Shown here piece after piece: positions 23,541 through 32,609 of a DNA stretch of 38,928 bases (within the stretch, counting starts at the first letter, position 1; the number at the start of each line of letters is the position of its first letter). The notes beneath the pieces were generated by a model. That model saw nothing but the letters and a program-made list of their open reading frames with translations, made no database searches and was not told the origin of the DNA. The DNA is taken from positions 1-38,928 of the forward strand of contig NZ_JAGPXY010000064.1 in assembly GCF_018070325.1 (NCBI RefSeq), given 5' to 3'. This DNA comes from Micromonospora sp. H61 (GTDB lineage: Bacteria > Actinomycetota > Actinomycetes > Mycobacteriales > Micromonosporaceae). Made by a program: the position numbers and the translations under genes.

Positions 23541-24517
23541 CACCGACCCGCCTCGCTCGCGCTACCGCCGGCCTCAGCGGTGATCCCGCGCAGTCTGATC
23601 TTCGCTTGGCCGCTCTTGCCGAACCCCTTGGAGAAGTGCCGCTCCAGGTAGTACTGCCCGACGAGCAGCACGCTGGTCAGCAGCAAGTACCACAGGCAGG
23701 CCGCCACGTACATCGGGAAGACCTGGAAGGTCCGGTTACCCACGGCCTTGAGCTGGAAGAACAGCTCGGTGGAGACCGGCACGAAGGCCACCAGCGAGGT
23801 GTCCTTGAGCATCGCGATGGTCTCGTTGCCGGTCGGCGGGATGATCACCCGCATCGCCTGCGGCAGCACGATGCGGCGCAGGATCTGGGTACGGCTCAGG
23901 CCCAACGCCTGCGCCGCCTCGGTCTGCCCCTCGTCCACCGACTGGATCCCGGCCCGAACGATCTCGGCCATGTACGCCGCCTCGGAGAGCCCGAGCGCCA
24001 GCATGCCGGCGACGAATCCCGTGAGGATCTCCAGCGCGGAGAAGCCGAACAGACGTGCCTCGAAGTCGTCGACGCCGAAGAGCGCGCCGATCTGCCGATC
24101 GAACGGGAGCCCGAACTCGATCCGGGCCCAGAGGATGCCGAGGTTGCCGAAGAGGATCGCCAGCACCAGCCGGGGCACCGCCCGGAAGAACCAGGTGTAC
24201 GCCCAGGAGACGCCCCGCAGGATCGGGTTCTCCGACAACCGCATGATGGCGACGACAACGCCGAGACTGACGCCGATCAGCATCGCGAGCACTGTCAGCG
24301 CGAGAGTGCCGCGCAGACCCTCCATGATCGGCGGCCGGAACATCTCGTCGACCATGAACGCCCAGTTGAACGCCTTGTTCGTCACCAGCAGGTGGACGAA
24401 CATGGCCACCAGCACCCCGATCACGGCGACCGCGACCCAACGCCCGGGATGCCGGACGGGCACGGCCTGGATGGGTTCCGGCCGTGCCCGTTCGGTTGTG
24501 TCCGTTTCCGACGACAT
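23540..24517 (-). CDS. Polar amino-acid ABC transporter permease (GlnP/HisM-like)
   Basis: 325 residues. A cytoplasmic N-terminal tail is followed by a first membrane segment (about 28-48) and the PAAT permease domain. The EAA loop reads EAAYMAEIVRAGIQSVDEGQTEAAQALG, with the conserved G-x-E-AA-ALG pattern, and LKDTSLVAFVPV follows as in glutamate/glutamine permeases. There is one permease gene only, so a homodimer is expected. A C-terminal basic tail ends before the ATPase gene. The ATG at 24517 is three bases from the upstream stop codon, so translation is probably coupled. Confidence 0.92.
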   Translation of the reverse strand: MSSETDTTERARPEPIQAVPVRHPGRWVAVAVIGVLVAMFVHLLVTNKAFNWAFMVDEMFRPPIMEGLRGTLALTVLAMLIGVSLGVVVAIMRLSENPILRGVSWAYTWFFRAVPRLVLAILFGNLGILWARIEFGLPFDRQIGALFGVDDFEARLFGFSALEILTGFVAGMLALGLSEAAYMAEIVRAGIQSVDEGQTEAAQALGLSRTQILRRIVLPQAMRVIIPPTGNETIAMLKDTSLVAFVPVSTELFFQLKAVGNRTFQVFPMYVAACLWYLLLTSVLLVGQYYLERHFSKGFGKSGQAKIRLRGITAEAGGSASEAGR

Positions 24518-24520
24518 GCG

Positions 24521-25432
24521 TCAGCTGGCGGGGTTCAGCGCCGAGGAGGTGATGGCGCCGCCCTCGACGCCCCACTTCTTCAACGCGGTCTGGTACGAGC
24601 CGTCAGCGATGACCGCCTGGACGGCCTCCTTGAGCACCTCGGCGAAGGCGCTCTGGTCCTTCTTCACGGCGTAGCCGTACGGGGCGGACTCGTAGATCTC
24701 GCCGACCAGCTCCAGCGAGCCGTTGCTCTGTTTCACCGCGTACGCCCCGACCGGCGAGTCGGCCAGCATGGCGTCGTTCTTGCCGCTGAACACGGCGGCC
24801 GTGGCGTCGCTCTGCGACTGGTACTGGTCGATGCTGATCGCCGGCTTGCCGCCGGTGGTGCACTTCTTCGACCGGGCGGTGATGTCGTCGACCTGCACGG
24901 TGCCGGTCTGCACGGCGATCTTCTTGCCGCAGGCGTTCTCAGTGTCGATCTTGGCCGCGTTGCCGGCCTTGGTCACCCACTGGGTGCCGGCGGAGAAGTA
25001 GCTCACCATGTTGACGCTCTTGAGCCGCTCGGCGTTGATCGTGAACGACGACACACCGACCTCGTACTTGGCGGAGTCGACACCGGGCAGGATCGCGTCG
25101 AAGGGCGCCGACTCGTACTCGGCCTTGAGACCGAGCTTCTGCGCCACCGCGTTGAACAGCTCGACGTCGAAACCGACCACCGTCTTACCGTCAGCGTCGA
25201 GGAACTCCGCCGGGGCGTACGTCGAGTCGGTGCCGACCTTGATCACACCGTCGGCCTTGATGGCGTCGGGCACCTTCCCGGCCAGCGCCGAGTCGGCCGC
25301 CGCCGTGACGGTCGGACCGGCACCGGGCGAGCCGCTGTTCTCCTTCTCCCCACACGCCGTCAGCGAGAGGGCGATCAGCGCCGCACTGGCGGCACCGAGC
25401 GCCGCCCGGCGGGCACCGTTGGTATTGAACAT
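24521..25432 (-). CDS. Polar amino-acid ABC transporter substrate-binding lipoprotein
   Basis: 303 residues. A lipoprotein signal peptide ends in the lipobox LTAC (Cys27). The SBP_bac_3 fold follows: DGVIKVGTDSTYAPAEFLDADGKTVVGFDVELFNAVAQKLG, then DAILPGVDSAKYEVGVSSFTINAERLKSV and SDATAAVFSGKNDAMLADSPVGAYAV. Residues match glutamate/glutamine/histidine-type binders; the exact ligand cannot be read from sequence. AGGAG lies nine bases before the ATG. Only 37 bases separate it from livF and no terminator is present, so it probably continues the liv operon. Confidence 0.92.
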   Translation of the reverse strand: MFNTNGARRAALGAASAALIALSLTACGEKENSGSPGAGPTVTAAADSALAGKVPDAIKADGVIKVGTDSTYAPAEFLDADGKTVVGFDVELFNAVAQKLGLKAEYESAPFDAILPGVDSAKYEVGVSSFTINAERLKSVNMVSYFSAGTQWVTKAGNAAKIDTENACGKKIAVQTGTVQVDDITARSKKCTTGGKPAISIDQYQSQSDATAAVFSGKNDAMLADSPVGAYAVKQSNGSLELVGEIYESAPYGYAVKKDQSAFAEVLKEAVQAVIADGSYQTALKKWGVEGGAITSSALNPAS

Positions 25433-25469
25433 GTCTCTGCACTCCTTGCGTGAGGGGTGTGACGGCCGC

Positions 25470-26180
25470 TCAGGCCACGCCGAGGTATGCCTCTTTGACC
25501 GCCGGGTCGTGCAGCAGCTCGGCGCCGGTTCCGGTCTTGACGATCTTGCCGGTCTCGAGCACGTACGCCCGGTGCGCTCGGGCCAGCGCCTGCTGCGCGT
25601 TCTGCTCCACCAGCAGGACCGTGGTGCCCTGCTCGTTGATCTCCTTGATGATGTCGAAGATCTGCTGGATCAGCATCGGCGCCAACCCCATCGAGGGCTC
25701 GTCGAGCAACAGCAGCTTGGGCCGGCTCATCAACGCCCTACCGACCGCCAGCATCTGCTGCTCGCCGCCGGAAAGGGTACCTCCGGCCTGCTTACGTCGC
25801 TCCGCCAGCCTGGGGAAGAGGTCGAGCACCCGGGCCAGGTCCTCGGCGATCCCGGCGCGGTCGCGCCGGGTGTACGCCCCCATGTCCAGATTCTCGAGCA
25901 CCGACATGCCGGGGAAGATCCCCCGACCCTCGGGCGCCTGGCAGAGCCCCCGCCGGACCCGCAGATCCGCCCGGAGCTTGGAGATGTCCTCACCCTCGAA
26001 GCGGATGCTGCCGGTCGCGATCGGCCGAATCCCGGAGATCGCCCGCATGGTGGTCGACTTCCCGGCGCCGTTGGCGCCGATCAGTGCGACGATCTCACCC
26101 TCGGCCACGGTCAGGCTGATGCCGTGCAACGCCTGGATCCGCCCGTAGAGCAGGCTCACATCGTCGATCTCAAGCAACAT
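25470..26180 (-). CDS. livF: Branched-chain amino-acid ABC transporter ATP-binding protein LivF
   Basis: 236 residues, the LivF size. It begins LLEIDDVSLLYGRIQALHGI. Walker A is LIGANGAGKST, the signature is LSGGEQQMLAVGRALMSRP (the MLAVGRAL wording separates LivF from LivG), Walker B is LLLLDEPSMGLAP and the H-loop region is VLLVEQNAQQAL. It pairs with LivG to power the LivHM permease. Its start lies within the last 11 bases of livG. Confidence 0.96.
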   Translation of the reverse strand: MLLEIDDVSLLYGRIQALHGISLTVAEGEIVALIGANGAGKSTTMRAISGIRPIATGSIRFEGEDISKLRADLRVRRGLCQAPEGRGIFPGMSVLENLDMGAYTRRDRAGIAEDLARVLDLFPRLAERRKQAGGTLSGGEQQMLAVGRALMSRPKLLLLDEPSMGLAPMLIQQIFDIIKEINEQGTTVLLVEQNAQQALARAHRAYVLETGKIVKTGTGAELLHDPAVKEAYLGVA

Positions 26181-27007
26181 CGTCCGGCACCCCCAGGTAC
26201 GCCGCGACCACCTTCGGGTTGTCCCGCACCTCGGCGGGAAGCCCTTCGGCGATCTTCTTTCCGAACTCCAGCACGACGATCCGGTCAGTGACGCCCATGA
26301 CCAGGCGCATGTCGTGCTCGATCAGCAGCACGGTCACGCCGGTGTCCCGGACCTGCCGGATGAGCTGGAGCAGCTCCTCCTTCTCCGCCGGGTTGAAGCC
26401 GGCGGCCGGCTCGTCCAGGCAGAGCAGCACCGGATCGGTGGCCAGCGCCCGGGCGATCTCCAACCGCCGCTGCTCCCCGTAGGAGAGGTTGCGGGCGAAC
26501 TCGTGCAGCCGGTGCCGGATGCCGACGAACTCCAGCAGCCGCTCGGCCTTCTCCCGTCCCTCACGCTCCTCGCGCCGGTGCCGAGGCAACCGGAACAGAG
26601 CGGAGACCACGCTGGTCTTGTGGTGCGCGTCCGCGCCGACCTGGACGTTCTCCAGGGCGGTCATCTCCGGGAACAGGCGGATGTTCTGGAACGTCCGGGC
26701 CATACCCATCTGGGTGATCTGGTGGCGCTTCTTCCCGCTGATCTTGCCGCCACGGAACCGGATCTCACCGCTGGTGGGCTGGTAGATGCCGGTCATCGCG
26801 TTGAAGCAGGTGGTCTTGCCAGCGCCGTTCGGGCCGATCAGCCCGAGAATCTCCCCCTTGTAAAGGGTGAAGTTGACGTTGTCGAGCGCGACCACGCCGC
26901 CGAAGCGCAGCGTGACGTTGTCGACCTCCAGCAGCGGCTCCCGGTTGGGGACCGCCTCCATCGCCGGCGCGCCGGCCTGCGCCGGAACAGCCGGCGTCTG
27001 ATCGGTG

Positions 27008-27015
<8 letters not shown>
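26170..27015 (-). CDS. livG: Branched-chain amino-acid ABC transporter ATP-binding protein LivG
   Basis: 281 residues from GTG 27015, overlapping the livM stop by eight bases. A 28-residue Pro/Ala-rich N-terminal extension precedes the ATPase. Walker A is LIGPNGAGKTT, the LivG-specific helix MARTFQNIRLFPEMTALENV follows, the signature is LSYGEQRRLEIARALA, and Walker B is LLCLDEPAAGFNPAE. The C-terminal end, KVVAAYLGVPDDVA, includes the LivG-type KVxxAYLG. It acts with LivF on the cytoplasmic side of the permease. Confidence 0.96.
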
Positions 27016-28113
<1,098 letters not shown>

Positions 28114-28117
<4 letters not shown>

Positions 28118-29064
28118 GCCCGTGCCCTCCCCAGCGATTCGCCCAGCAGACCGGTCGGCCGGAACATCAGCAGCACCACCAACACCGCGAAGGCAGCGAA
28201 GTCCTTCCACTGACTGCCGAACAGACCGGCGGCGTAGTTCTCCACCACGCCCAGCAGCAGGCCACCGATCAGCGCCCCGCGCAGGTTGCCGATACCACCC
28301 AGCACCGCGGCGGTGAATGCCTTGAGCCCCAGCAGGAAGCCGACGCTGTAGGTCAGGGTCTGGATCCGCACGTCGTAGAGCAGACCGGCCACACCGGCCA
28401 TGGCACCACCGGTGATGAAGACCATCAGGATGATCCGGTCCTTGTTCACGCCCATCAGCGCGGCGGTGTTGGCGTCCTGGGCCACGGCCCGGATGCCCCG
28501 GCCGGTACGGCTGCGGTTGATGAACAGGTCCAGCAGGACCATCATCAGCAGCGCCGCGCCAATCGTCAGCAGCTGGATCGAGTCGATCGGCACGCCGAAG
28601 AGGTGGAACAGCGGCTTGCTGCTCACCAGACTGGGCGCGCCCTCCGGCAGTCGGCGGGTCCAGATGCCGAAGGCCTCGGAGATCGCGATCGAGGCGCCGA
28701 TCGCGGTGATCAGGAAGGCCAGCGGCGGGGCGTTGCGCTTACGCAACGGCCGGTACGCCACCCGCTCGATCACCGTCGCGGTGCCCGCCGAGGCGATGGC
28801 GGCGACGATCATCGCCACCAGCAGGTAGAACAGGATCGATCCAACCCCGCTGACCTGTGAGTTCTGGTCGAGTCCAAAGCCGTTCCAGGTCCAGATCGCC
28901 GCGAACGCGCCGGCGATGAAGACCTCGGAGTGAGCGAAGTTGATGAGTCTCAGCACGCCGTAGACCAGCGTGTAGCCGAGCGCGACCAGGGCGTAGATCG
29001 CGCCCTGGGTCAGGCCGGTCGTGGTGAGTTCCCCGAAGTTGGAGAACAGTCCATTGAAGTCCAA
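28114..29064 (-). CDS. livH: Branched-chain amino-acid ABC transporter permease LivH
   Basis: 316 residues, about eight membrane helices. It has TQGAIYALVALGYTLVYGVLRLINFAHSEVFI, the LivH signature, and a cytoplasmic loop RTGRGIRAVAQDANTAALMGVN. It ends LLMFRPTGLLGESLGRARA. The start is TTG 29064; GGAG lies about ten bases upstream and no better in-frame start exists. The gene begins 24 bases downstream of the poly-U end of the livK terminator, so its expression depends on read-through or an unseen promoter. Confidence 0.95.
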
Positions 29065-29087
29065 GGGAGGGACGCTCCATCACGTCT

Positions 29088-29137
29088 GGAGAGAAAATTG
29101 GGGTGCGGCCGGGAGCGAGCAGCTCCCGGCCGCACCC
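29088..29137 (-). terminator. Rho-independent terminator between livK and livH
   Basis: GGGTGCGGCCGGGAGC and GCTCCCGGCCGCACCC form a perfect 16-bp stem with a five-base loop (29101-29137). On the minus strand it is followed directly by CAATTTTCTCTCC, the only good U-rich tail among hairpins in this window. It lies 36 bases beyond the livK stop. Confidence 0.88.
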
Positions 29138-29173
29138 GCGATCACAACTCAATCGCCGAAGCAGCGACCAACA

Positions 29174-30334
29174 TCAGGACTTCGGGATCTCCTGGTCCGG
29201 GACAACCTTGCCGCCGGTGACCTTGAAGGCCCAGACCTTGACCTGAGCCGGGTCCAGCTCGCCGGTCTCGGTGAACTTGTAGCTCGCCGCGACACCCTCG
29301 CCGCTGTAGCCCTTCACGAACTCCAGCAGGCCCTCACGGGTGGTCTTGCCAGCCTTGATACCGGCCAGCAGGATGTTCGCCGCGTCGTAGGCGGTGTCGC
29401 TGTAGGTGCCCGGGTCGGTGCCGGTGAGCGCCTTGAACTCCTGCACGAAGGTGCCACGGGCCTCAGCGGCCGGCTGGCACGGGCAGGTGAGGATGGTGCC
29501 CTCGGCCGCCGCCTGACCAGCGGAGGTGATGTACGCACCGTCGTTGACGCCGTCGCCGGCGACCAGCGGCGCGGTGACCCCGGCAGCGGTGAGCTGCTTA
29601 CGGATCAGGCCGGCCTCCTGGTAGTAACCGCCGTAGAAGATCGCCTTCACGTTGGCGGCCTTGACCTTGGTGATCACGCCGGAGAACTCGGTCTGCTTGC
29701 CCTCGCCCTGGACCTTGTCCGAGCCGACAACCGCCGAGCCGAGCACCTTCTTGACCTCGTCGGCCAGGCCGGCACCGTACGCGGACTGGTCGTCGATGAC
29801 GTAGACCTTGTCGGCCTTCATCACGTTCTTCATGTAGTTGCCGGCCGCCGGGCCCTGGCTGAAGTCGTTGCCGACCGCGCGGAAGAAGGTCTTCCACTTC
29901 TGGTCGGCCAGGCTCGGCCGGGTCGCGGACGGGGTGATGGTCACCAGGCCGGCCTCGTTGAACAGCGGGCCGGCAGCCTCGGACTCACCCGAGTAGGCCG
30001 GGCCGACGACGCCGAGGATCTTGGTGTCGTCGATCGCCTTCTGCGCCAGACCAGGCGCCTGGTCGGGGCTGCCCTGCGAGTCCAGGGAGGCCAGCTCGAC
30101 CTTGCAGTCGGCGTTTTCCTTGTTGTACTTGTCGACGGCGAGCTTGACACCGTTGTTCTCGTTGATGCCGAGCGCGGCCGAGCTGCCGGTCAGCGCGCCG
30201 AAGAATGCGATCTTGCTGCCGCAGGCGTCACCGCCCCCGCCTGCCGCATCGTCGCCACTGGAGCATGCGGTTCCGCCGGCGACGAGCGCCACCATGGCGA
30301 CCCCACCGATAACGCGCGCGAGCTTTTGCCTCAA
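29174..30334 (-). CDS. livK: Branched-chain amino-acid ABC transporter substrate-binding lipoprotein LivK
   Basis: 386 residues. The signal peptide ends in a GTAC lipobox (Cys24). The mature protein is a two-lobed periplasmic-binding-protein type 1 domain (Peripla_BP_6): KIAFFGALTGSSAALGINENNGVKLAVDKYN, then ILGVVGPAYSGESEAAGPLFNEAGLVTITPSATRPSL, and AIFYGGYYQEAGLIRKQL. The start is TTG 30334 with GAGGAGGG eight bases upstream, a strong ribosome-binding site compensating for a weak codon. Ligands would be Leu/Ile/Val or related compounds. It is the first gene of the transporter run, with its own promoter and terminator. Confidence 0.95.
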   Translation of the reverse strand: MRQKLARVIGGVAMVALVAGGTACSSGDDAAGGGGDACGSKIAFFGALTGSSAALGINENNGVKLAVDKYNKENADCKVELASLDSQGSPDQAPGLAQKAIDDTKILGVVGPAYSGESEAAGPLFNEAGLVTITPSATRPSLADQKWKTFFRAVGNDFSQGPAAGNYMKNVMKADKVYVIDDQSAYGAGLADEVKKVLGSAVVGSDKVQGEGKQTEFSGVITKVKAANVKAIFYGGYYQEAGLIRKQLTAAGVTAPLVAGDGVNDGAYITSAGQAAAEGTILTCPCQPAAEARGTFVQEFKALTGTDPGTYSDTAYDAANILLAGIKAGKTTREGLLEFVKGYSGEGVAASYKFTETGELDPAQVKVWAFKVTGGKVVPDQEIPKS

Positions 30335-30403
30335 GGCCCGAACCCTCCTCGTCCCATGGTCCGAACCACCCGCTGGCTATTGGCCCTTGCGGGGGCGGAC
30401 GAA

Positions 30404-30426
30404 CCAGACCGTCGTCGCCGGTCTGG
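30404..30426 (-). promoter_or_regulatory. Stem-loop in the livK 5' leader
   Basis: CCAGACCG and CGGTCTGG pair perfectly over eight bases with a seven-base loop. It lies at the very start of the predicted livK transcript. It may stabilise the mRNA; no known riboswitch class is recognised. Confidence 0.4.
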
Positions 30427-30432
30427 GGCCGG

Positions 30433-30462
30433 ACGTTATCCCACCGTGGAGCTGTGACGTAA
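30433..30462 (-). promoter_or_regulatory. Probable livK promoter
   Basis: On the minus strand TTACGT (30457-30462) and TAACGT (30433-30438) are 18 bases apart. Transcription would start near 30426, leaving a leader of about 90 bases. The rest of the 30335-30591 region holds an AT-richer stretch (30530-30570) with no gene. Confidence 0.5.
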
Positions 30463-30591
30463 GCCCCAAGCGAGCGGGTTGACCGAACCGTTACACGCCG
30501 TGGCGGATTCGAAACGATCCCTGTAAGAACCTTCGGTCGTGAAGCCTTTTCACCTTTGTTTCGTCGGCACCGGCCAGCGGGCTTCCGTCAG

Positions 30592-31761
30592 CTACCGATC
30601 GAGGTCTGACACCCCCGCCCACCAGGCACGCGACGTCTTCCCATCGTCGGTCACCAGCAGCAGTCGATCTCCCGTCGAGGTCACCGCGACCGCAGTGTCT
30701 CCGCTGTCCGGTACCGGCCGCGGCATGATCATCGCCCGCCACGACTCGCCCATATCGACCGAGAGCCACAGTGCGTGACGGTCCCCGTCCCTCGTCACCG
30801 CCACCAACCTCTGCCCGACGGCCACCAGCCCGACCACCGACGCCACACCTGGTCCGGCCGCCCCGAACCCGCCCGCCGGCAGCCAGCCCTGCGTCGTCAG
30901 CCGCCAACTGCCGAATCCAGCCCGCACCGGCCCGACCGCCACCGGCACGTCACCAAGCACCGCCACCCGTTGCGCCTGCCCCCGCCCGTCCACCACCGGC
31001 AGGGCGGCCCGCCGCCAACTCCGGCCGTCCGCCGAGGACCAGGCCAGCGGCACCAGCGCGGTACCCCCCGGCGGCAGCAACGCACCCACCACCAGCCAGC
31101 CCGACGGCACGGCGACCGCGTCGTACGCCGCCGTCCGCCCCCGCTCGTCACCGGCCAACTCTGGTGCGCCCTCCACCAACGCGAACCCGGCCGCGTCCGG
31201 GGAGATCCAGACCGCCGCACCGTCGATCCGACTACCGGCGATCAACCAGCCCCGCGGCCCCGCCGCCAACCGGGCCACATTGACCGCGCGCGGCCCGCCG
31301 TACCGCTCGAAGGGCGCGTCCACCTCGCGCAACGTGCCGTCCGACGCCTGCCTCCAGGTGCCGGTGCGGGGATTGCCGTGCGCACCCCCACTCTTCGCCC
31401 CGACCACCGCCAGCCGCCCGTCCCGGCAGGCCGCCGCGGAGAGCACGTGCTGCTTGCCGTAGAACGTCACCGGCGCCGTCGGCACCGGCCCCCAGGAACT
31501 GGCGTCCGGGCTGCTCCAGGCGGCCGGGCGGGTCTCCCCGGCCAGATCGACCACGCCGCCGACCACGTACCACCGGTCGGCACAGGCGGTGGCGTCGCGC
31601 AGCACCGGTCGACCCGGCAGACCCGGCGGGTCCGGCAGGACCACCGACTGCCAGGCCGGCCGGACCGGTGGCGGCTGCTCGCAGTCGGGACAGGCCGAGG
31701 ACTCACAGGCGGCCGCCAGCACGGCGAGAACGCCGAGCACTGCCGTCATCCGCCTCGACAC
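30592..31761 (-). CDS. Secreted lipoprotein with sialidase/propeller-like repeats, function unknown
   Basis: 389 residues. The N-terminus has MTAVLGVLAVLAAAC, a lipoprotein signal with Cys19; the next residues (ESSACPDCEQ) include two more cysteines. The body contains repeated short blocks of the form W-S-x-D-x-x-S/W: PAAWSSPDASSWG, AVWISPDAAGF, LAWSSADGRSWRR and LWLSVDMGESWR. These resemble Asp-box/BNR repeats of beta-propellers (exo-alpha-sialidase-like fold). No catalytic residues can be assigned; a sensor or binding lipoprotein is as likely as an enzyme. The start is GTG 31761 (ATG 31749 possible). It lies 13 bases downstream of pdtaR, so the two are likely one transcript. Confidence 0.75.
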   Translation of the reverse strand: MSRRMTAVLGVLAVLAAACESSACPDCEQPPPVRPAWQSVVLPDPPGLPGRPVLRDATACADRWYVVGGVVDLAGETRPAAWSSPDASSWGPVPTAPVTFYGKQHVLSAAACRDGRLAVVGAKSGGAHGNPRTGTWRQASDGTLREVDAPFERYGGPRAVNVARLAAGPRGWLIAGSRIDGAAVWISPDAAGFALVEGAPELAGDERGRTAAYDAVAVPSGWLVVGALLPPGGTALVPLAWSSADGRSWRRAALPVVDGRGQAQRVAVLGDVPVAVGPVRAGFGSWRLTTQGWLPAGGFGAAGPGVASVVGLVAVGQRLVAVTRDGDRHALWLSVDMGESWRAMIMPRPVPDSGDTAVAVTSTGDRLLLVTDDGKTSRAWWAGVSDLDR

Positions 31762-31774
31762 GGGTCGATGCCGA

Positions 31775-32395
31775 TCAGGGAGCCGGCAGGGTCACCTCGC
31801 CGCCAGCGGTCTCCGCGAGGATCCGCTCGGCAACCTCTTTCATGGTCATCCGGTGGTCCATCGCCGTGCGCTGGATCCACTTGAACGCCTGCGGCTCGGT
31901 CATCCCGTACGTGGTCATCAGCGCGCCCTTGGCGCGCTCCACCGACTTACGGATCTCCAGGCGGTCGGTCAGGCTCGCGACCTCCGCCTCCAGGGCCGCG
32001 ACCTCCGAGTAACGCGACAGCGCGATCTCCACCGCCGGGACCAGGTCGCTCTTCTGGAAGGGCTTCACCAGGTACGCCATCGCGCCCGCCGCCCGCGCCC
32101 GCTCCACCAGGTCACGCTGGCTGAACGCGGTCAGAATGATCACCGGGGCGATCCGGGCACCGGCGATGCGCTCGGCGGCGGCCAGCCCGTCCATGATCGG
32201 CATCTTGATGTCGAGGATGACGAGGTCGGGCTTCAGCTCCTCGGCGAGGCGTACGGCTGTCTCGCCGTCGCCGGCCTCCCCCACCACCTCGTAACCCTCT
32301 TCGACCAGCATCTCGGCGAGGTCCAGCCGGATCAGCGCCTCGTCCTCGGCGATCAGTACGCGCCTACGCTCGGCATCCGTCGGCATCTCAGCCAC
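31775..32395 (-). CDS. pdtaR: ANTAR-domain response regulator (PdtaR)
   Basis: 206 residues from GTG 32395, chosen for GGGGGTAGGG just upstream; the frame is open to 32410. The receiver domain (about 13-125) has VLIAEDEALIRLDLAEML, the phospho-acceptor Asp62 in LVILDIKMP, and AYLVKPF. A short coiled coil leads to the ANTAR RNA-binding domain (about 140-200: RKSVERAKGALMTTYGMTEPQAFKWIQRTAMDHRMTMKEVAERI). It is closely similar along its length to M. tuberculosis Rv1626. ANTAR proteins bind paired hexaloop stem-loops in mRNA leaders and prevent termination. The cognate kinase (PdtaS type) is not in the window. Confidence 0.93.
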   Translation of the reverse strand: MAEMPTDAERRRVLIAEDEALIRLDLAEMLVEEGYEVVGEAGDGETAVRLAEELKPDLVILDIKMPIMDGLAAAERIAGARIAPVIILTAFSQRDLVERARAAGAMAYLVKPFQKSDLVPAVEIALSRYSEVAALEAEVASLTDRLEIRKSVERAKGALMTTYGMTEPQAFKWIQRTAMDHRMTMKEVAERILAETAGGEVTLPAP

Positions 32396-32421
32396 CAGCC
32401 CTACCCCCACCAGTCATAAGC

Positions 32422-32445
32422 CGACACCAACCCGACCGGGTGTCG
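32422..32445 (-). promoter_or_regulatory. Hairpin upstream of pdtaR
   Basis: CGACACC and GGTGTCG form a seven-bp stem with a ten-base loop, 26 bases upstream of the pdtaR start. It would be in the pdtaR leader if transcription starts at the -10 near 32454-32471. Its loop is not an obvious ANTAR hexaloop. Confidence 0.35.
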
Positions 32446-32460
32446 CCGCCCTCAGCGTAG

Positions 32461-32471
32461 TAGGTAACCTA
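32461..32471. promoter_or_regulatory. Palindromic divergent -10 region between pdtaR and the tRNA gene
   Basis: The palindrome TAGGTAACCTA offers TAnnnT hexamers on both strands: TAACCT on plus (32465-32470) and TAGGTT on minus (32466-32471). The plus-strand one would start transcription about 24 bases before the tRNA. Confidence 0.4.
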
Positions 32472-32500
32472 TGGGAGGCCACCAGAGCATTCGGCCAAGC

Positions 32501-32577
32501 GTCCCCGTATTCCAACCGGCAGAGAAGCGGAGCTCAAACCTCCGACAGTGTGGGTTCGAATCCCACCGGGGGCACCA
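32501..32577 (+). tRNA. Class I tRNA with anticodon CAA (Leu by the code), CCA encoded
   Basis: 77 bases fold into a full cloverleaf. Acceptor GTCCCCG pairs with CGGGGGC (one U-G), followed by discriminator A and CCA. U8, A14, G18G19 and a 3-bp D stem (TTC/GAA) are present. The anticodon stem is CGGAG/CTCCG with loop CTCAAAC, giving U33 and anticodon CAA. The variable loop is only ACAGT. The T arm is GTGGG-TTCGAAT-CCCAC. A15-T48 can form the Levitt pair. Bacterial tRNA-Leu is normally class II with a long variable arm, so either this is a non-standard tRNA or it is charged with another amino acid. A LAGLIDADG-type gene begins 32 bases downstream. Confidence 0.8.
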
Positions 32578-32609
32578 AAATTGTCGTACGGCTGTTCCAA
32601 AATCGTGCT

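Noticed and set aside
20148..23651. A very long open frame (over 1,100 codons) antisense to polA and the ABC ATPase
   Set aside because: It is a mirror of GC-rich third-position codons in real genes. The translation has no recognisable domains, and the opposite strand encodes clear DNA polymerase I motifs.
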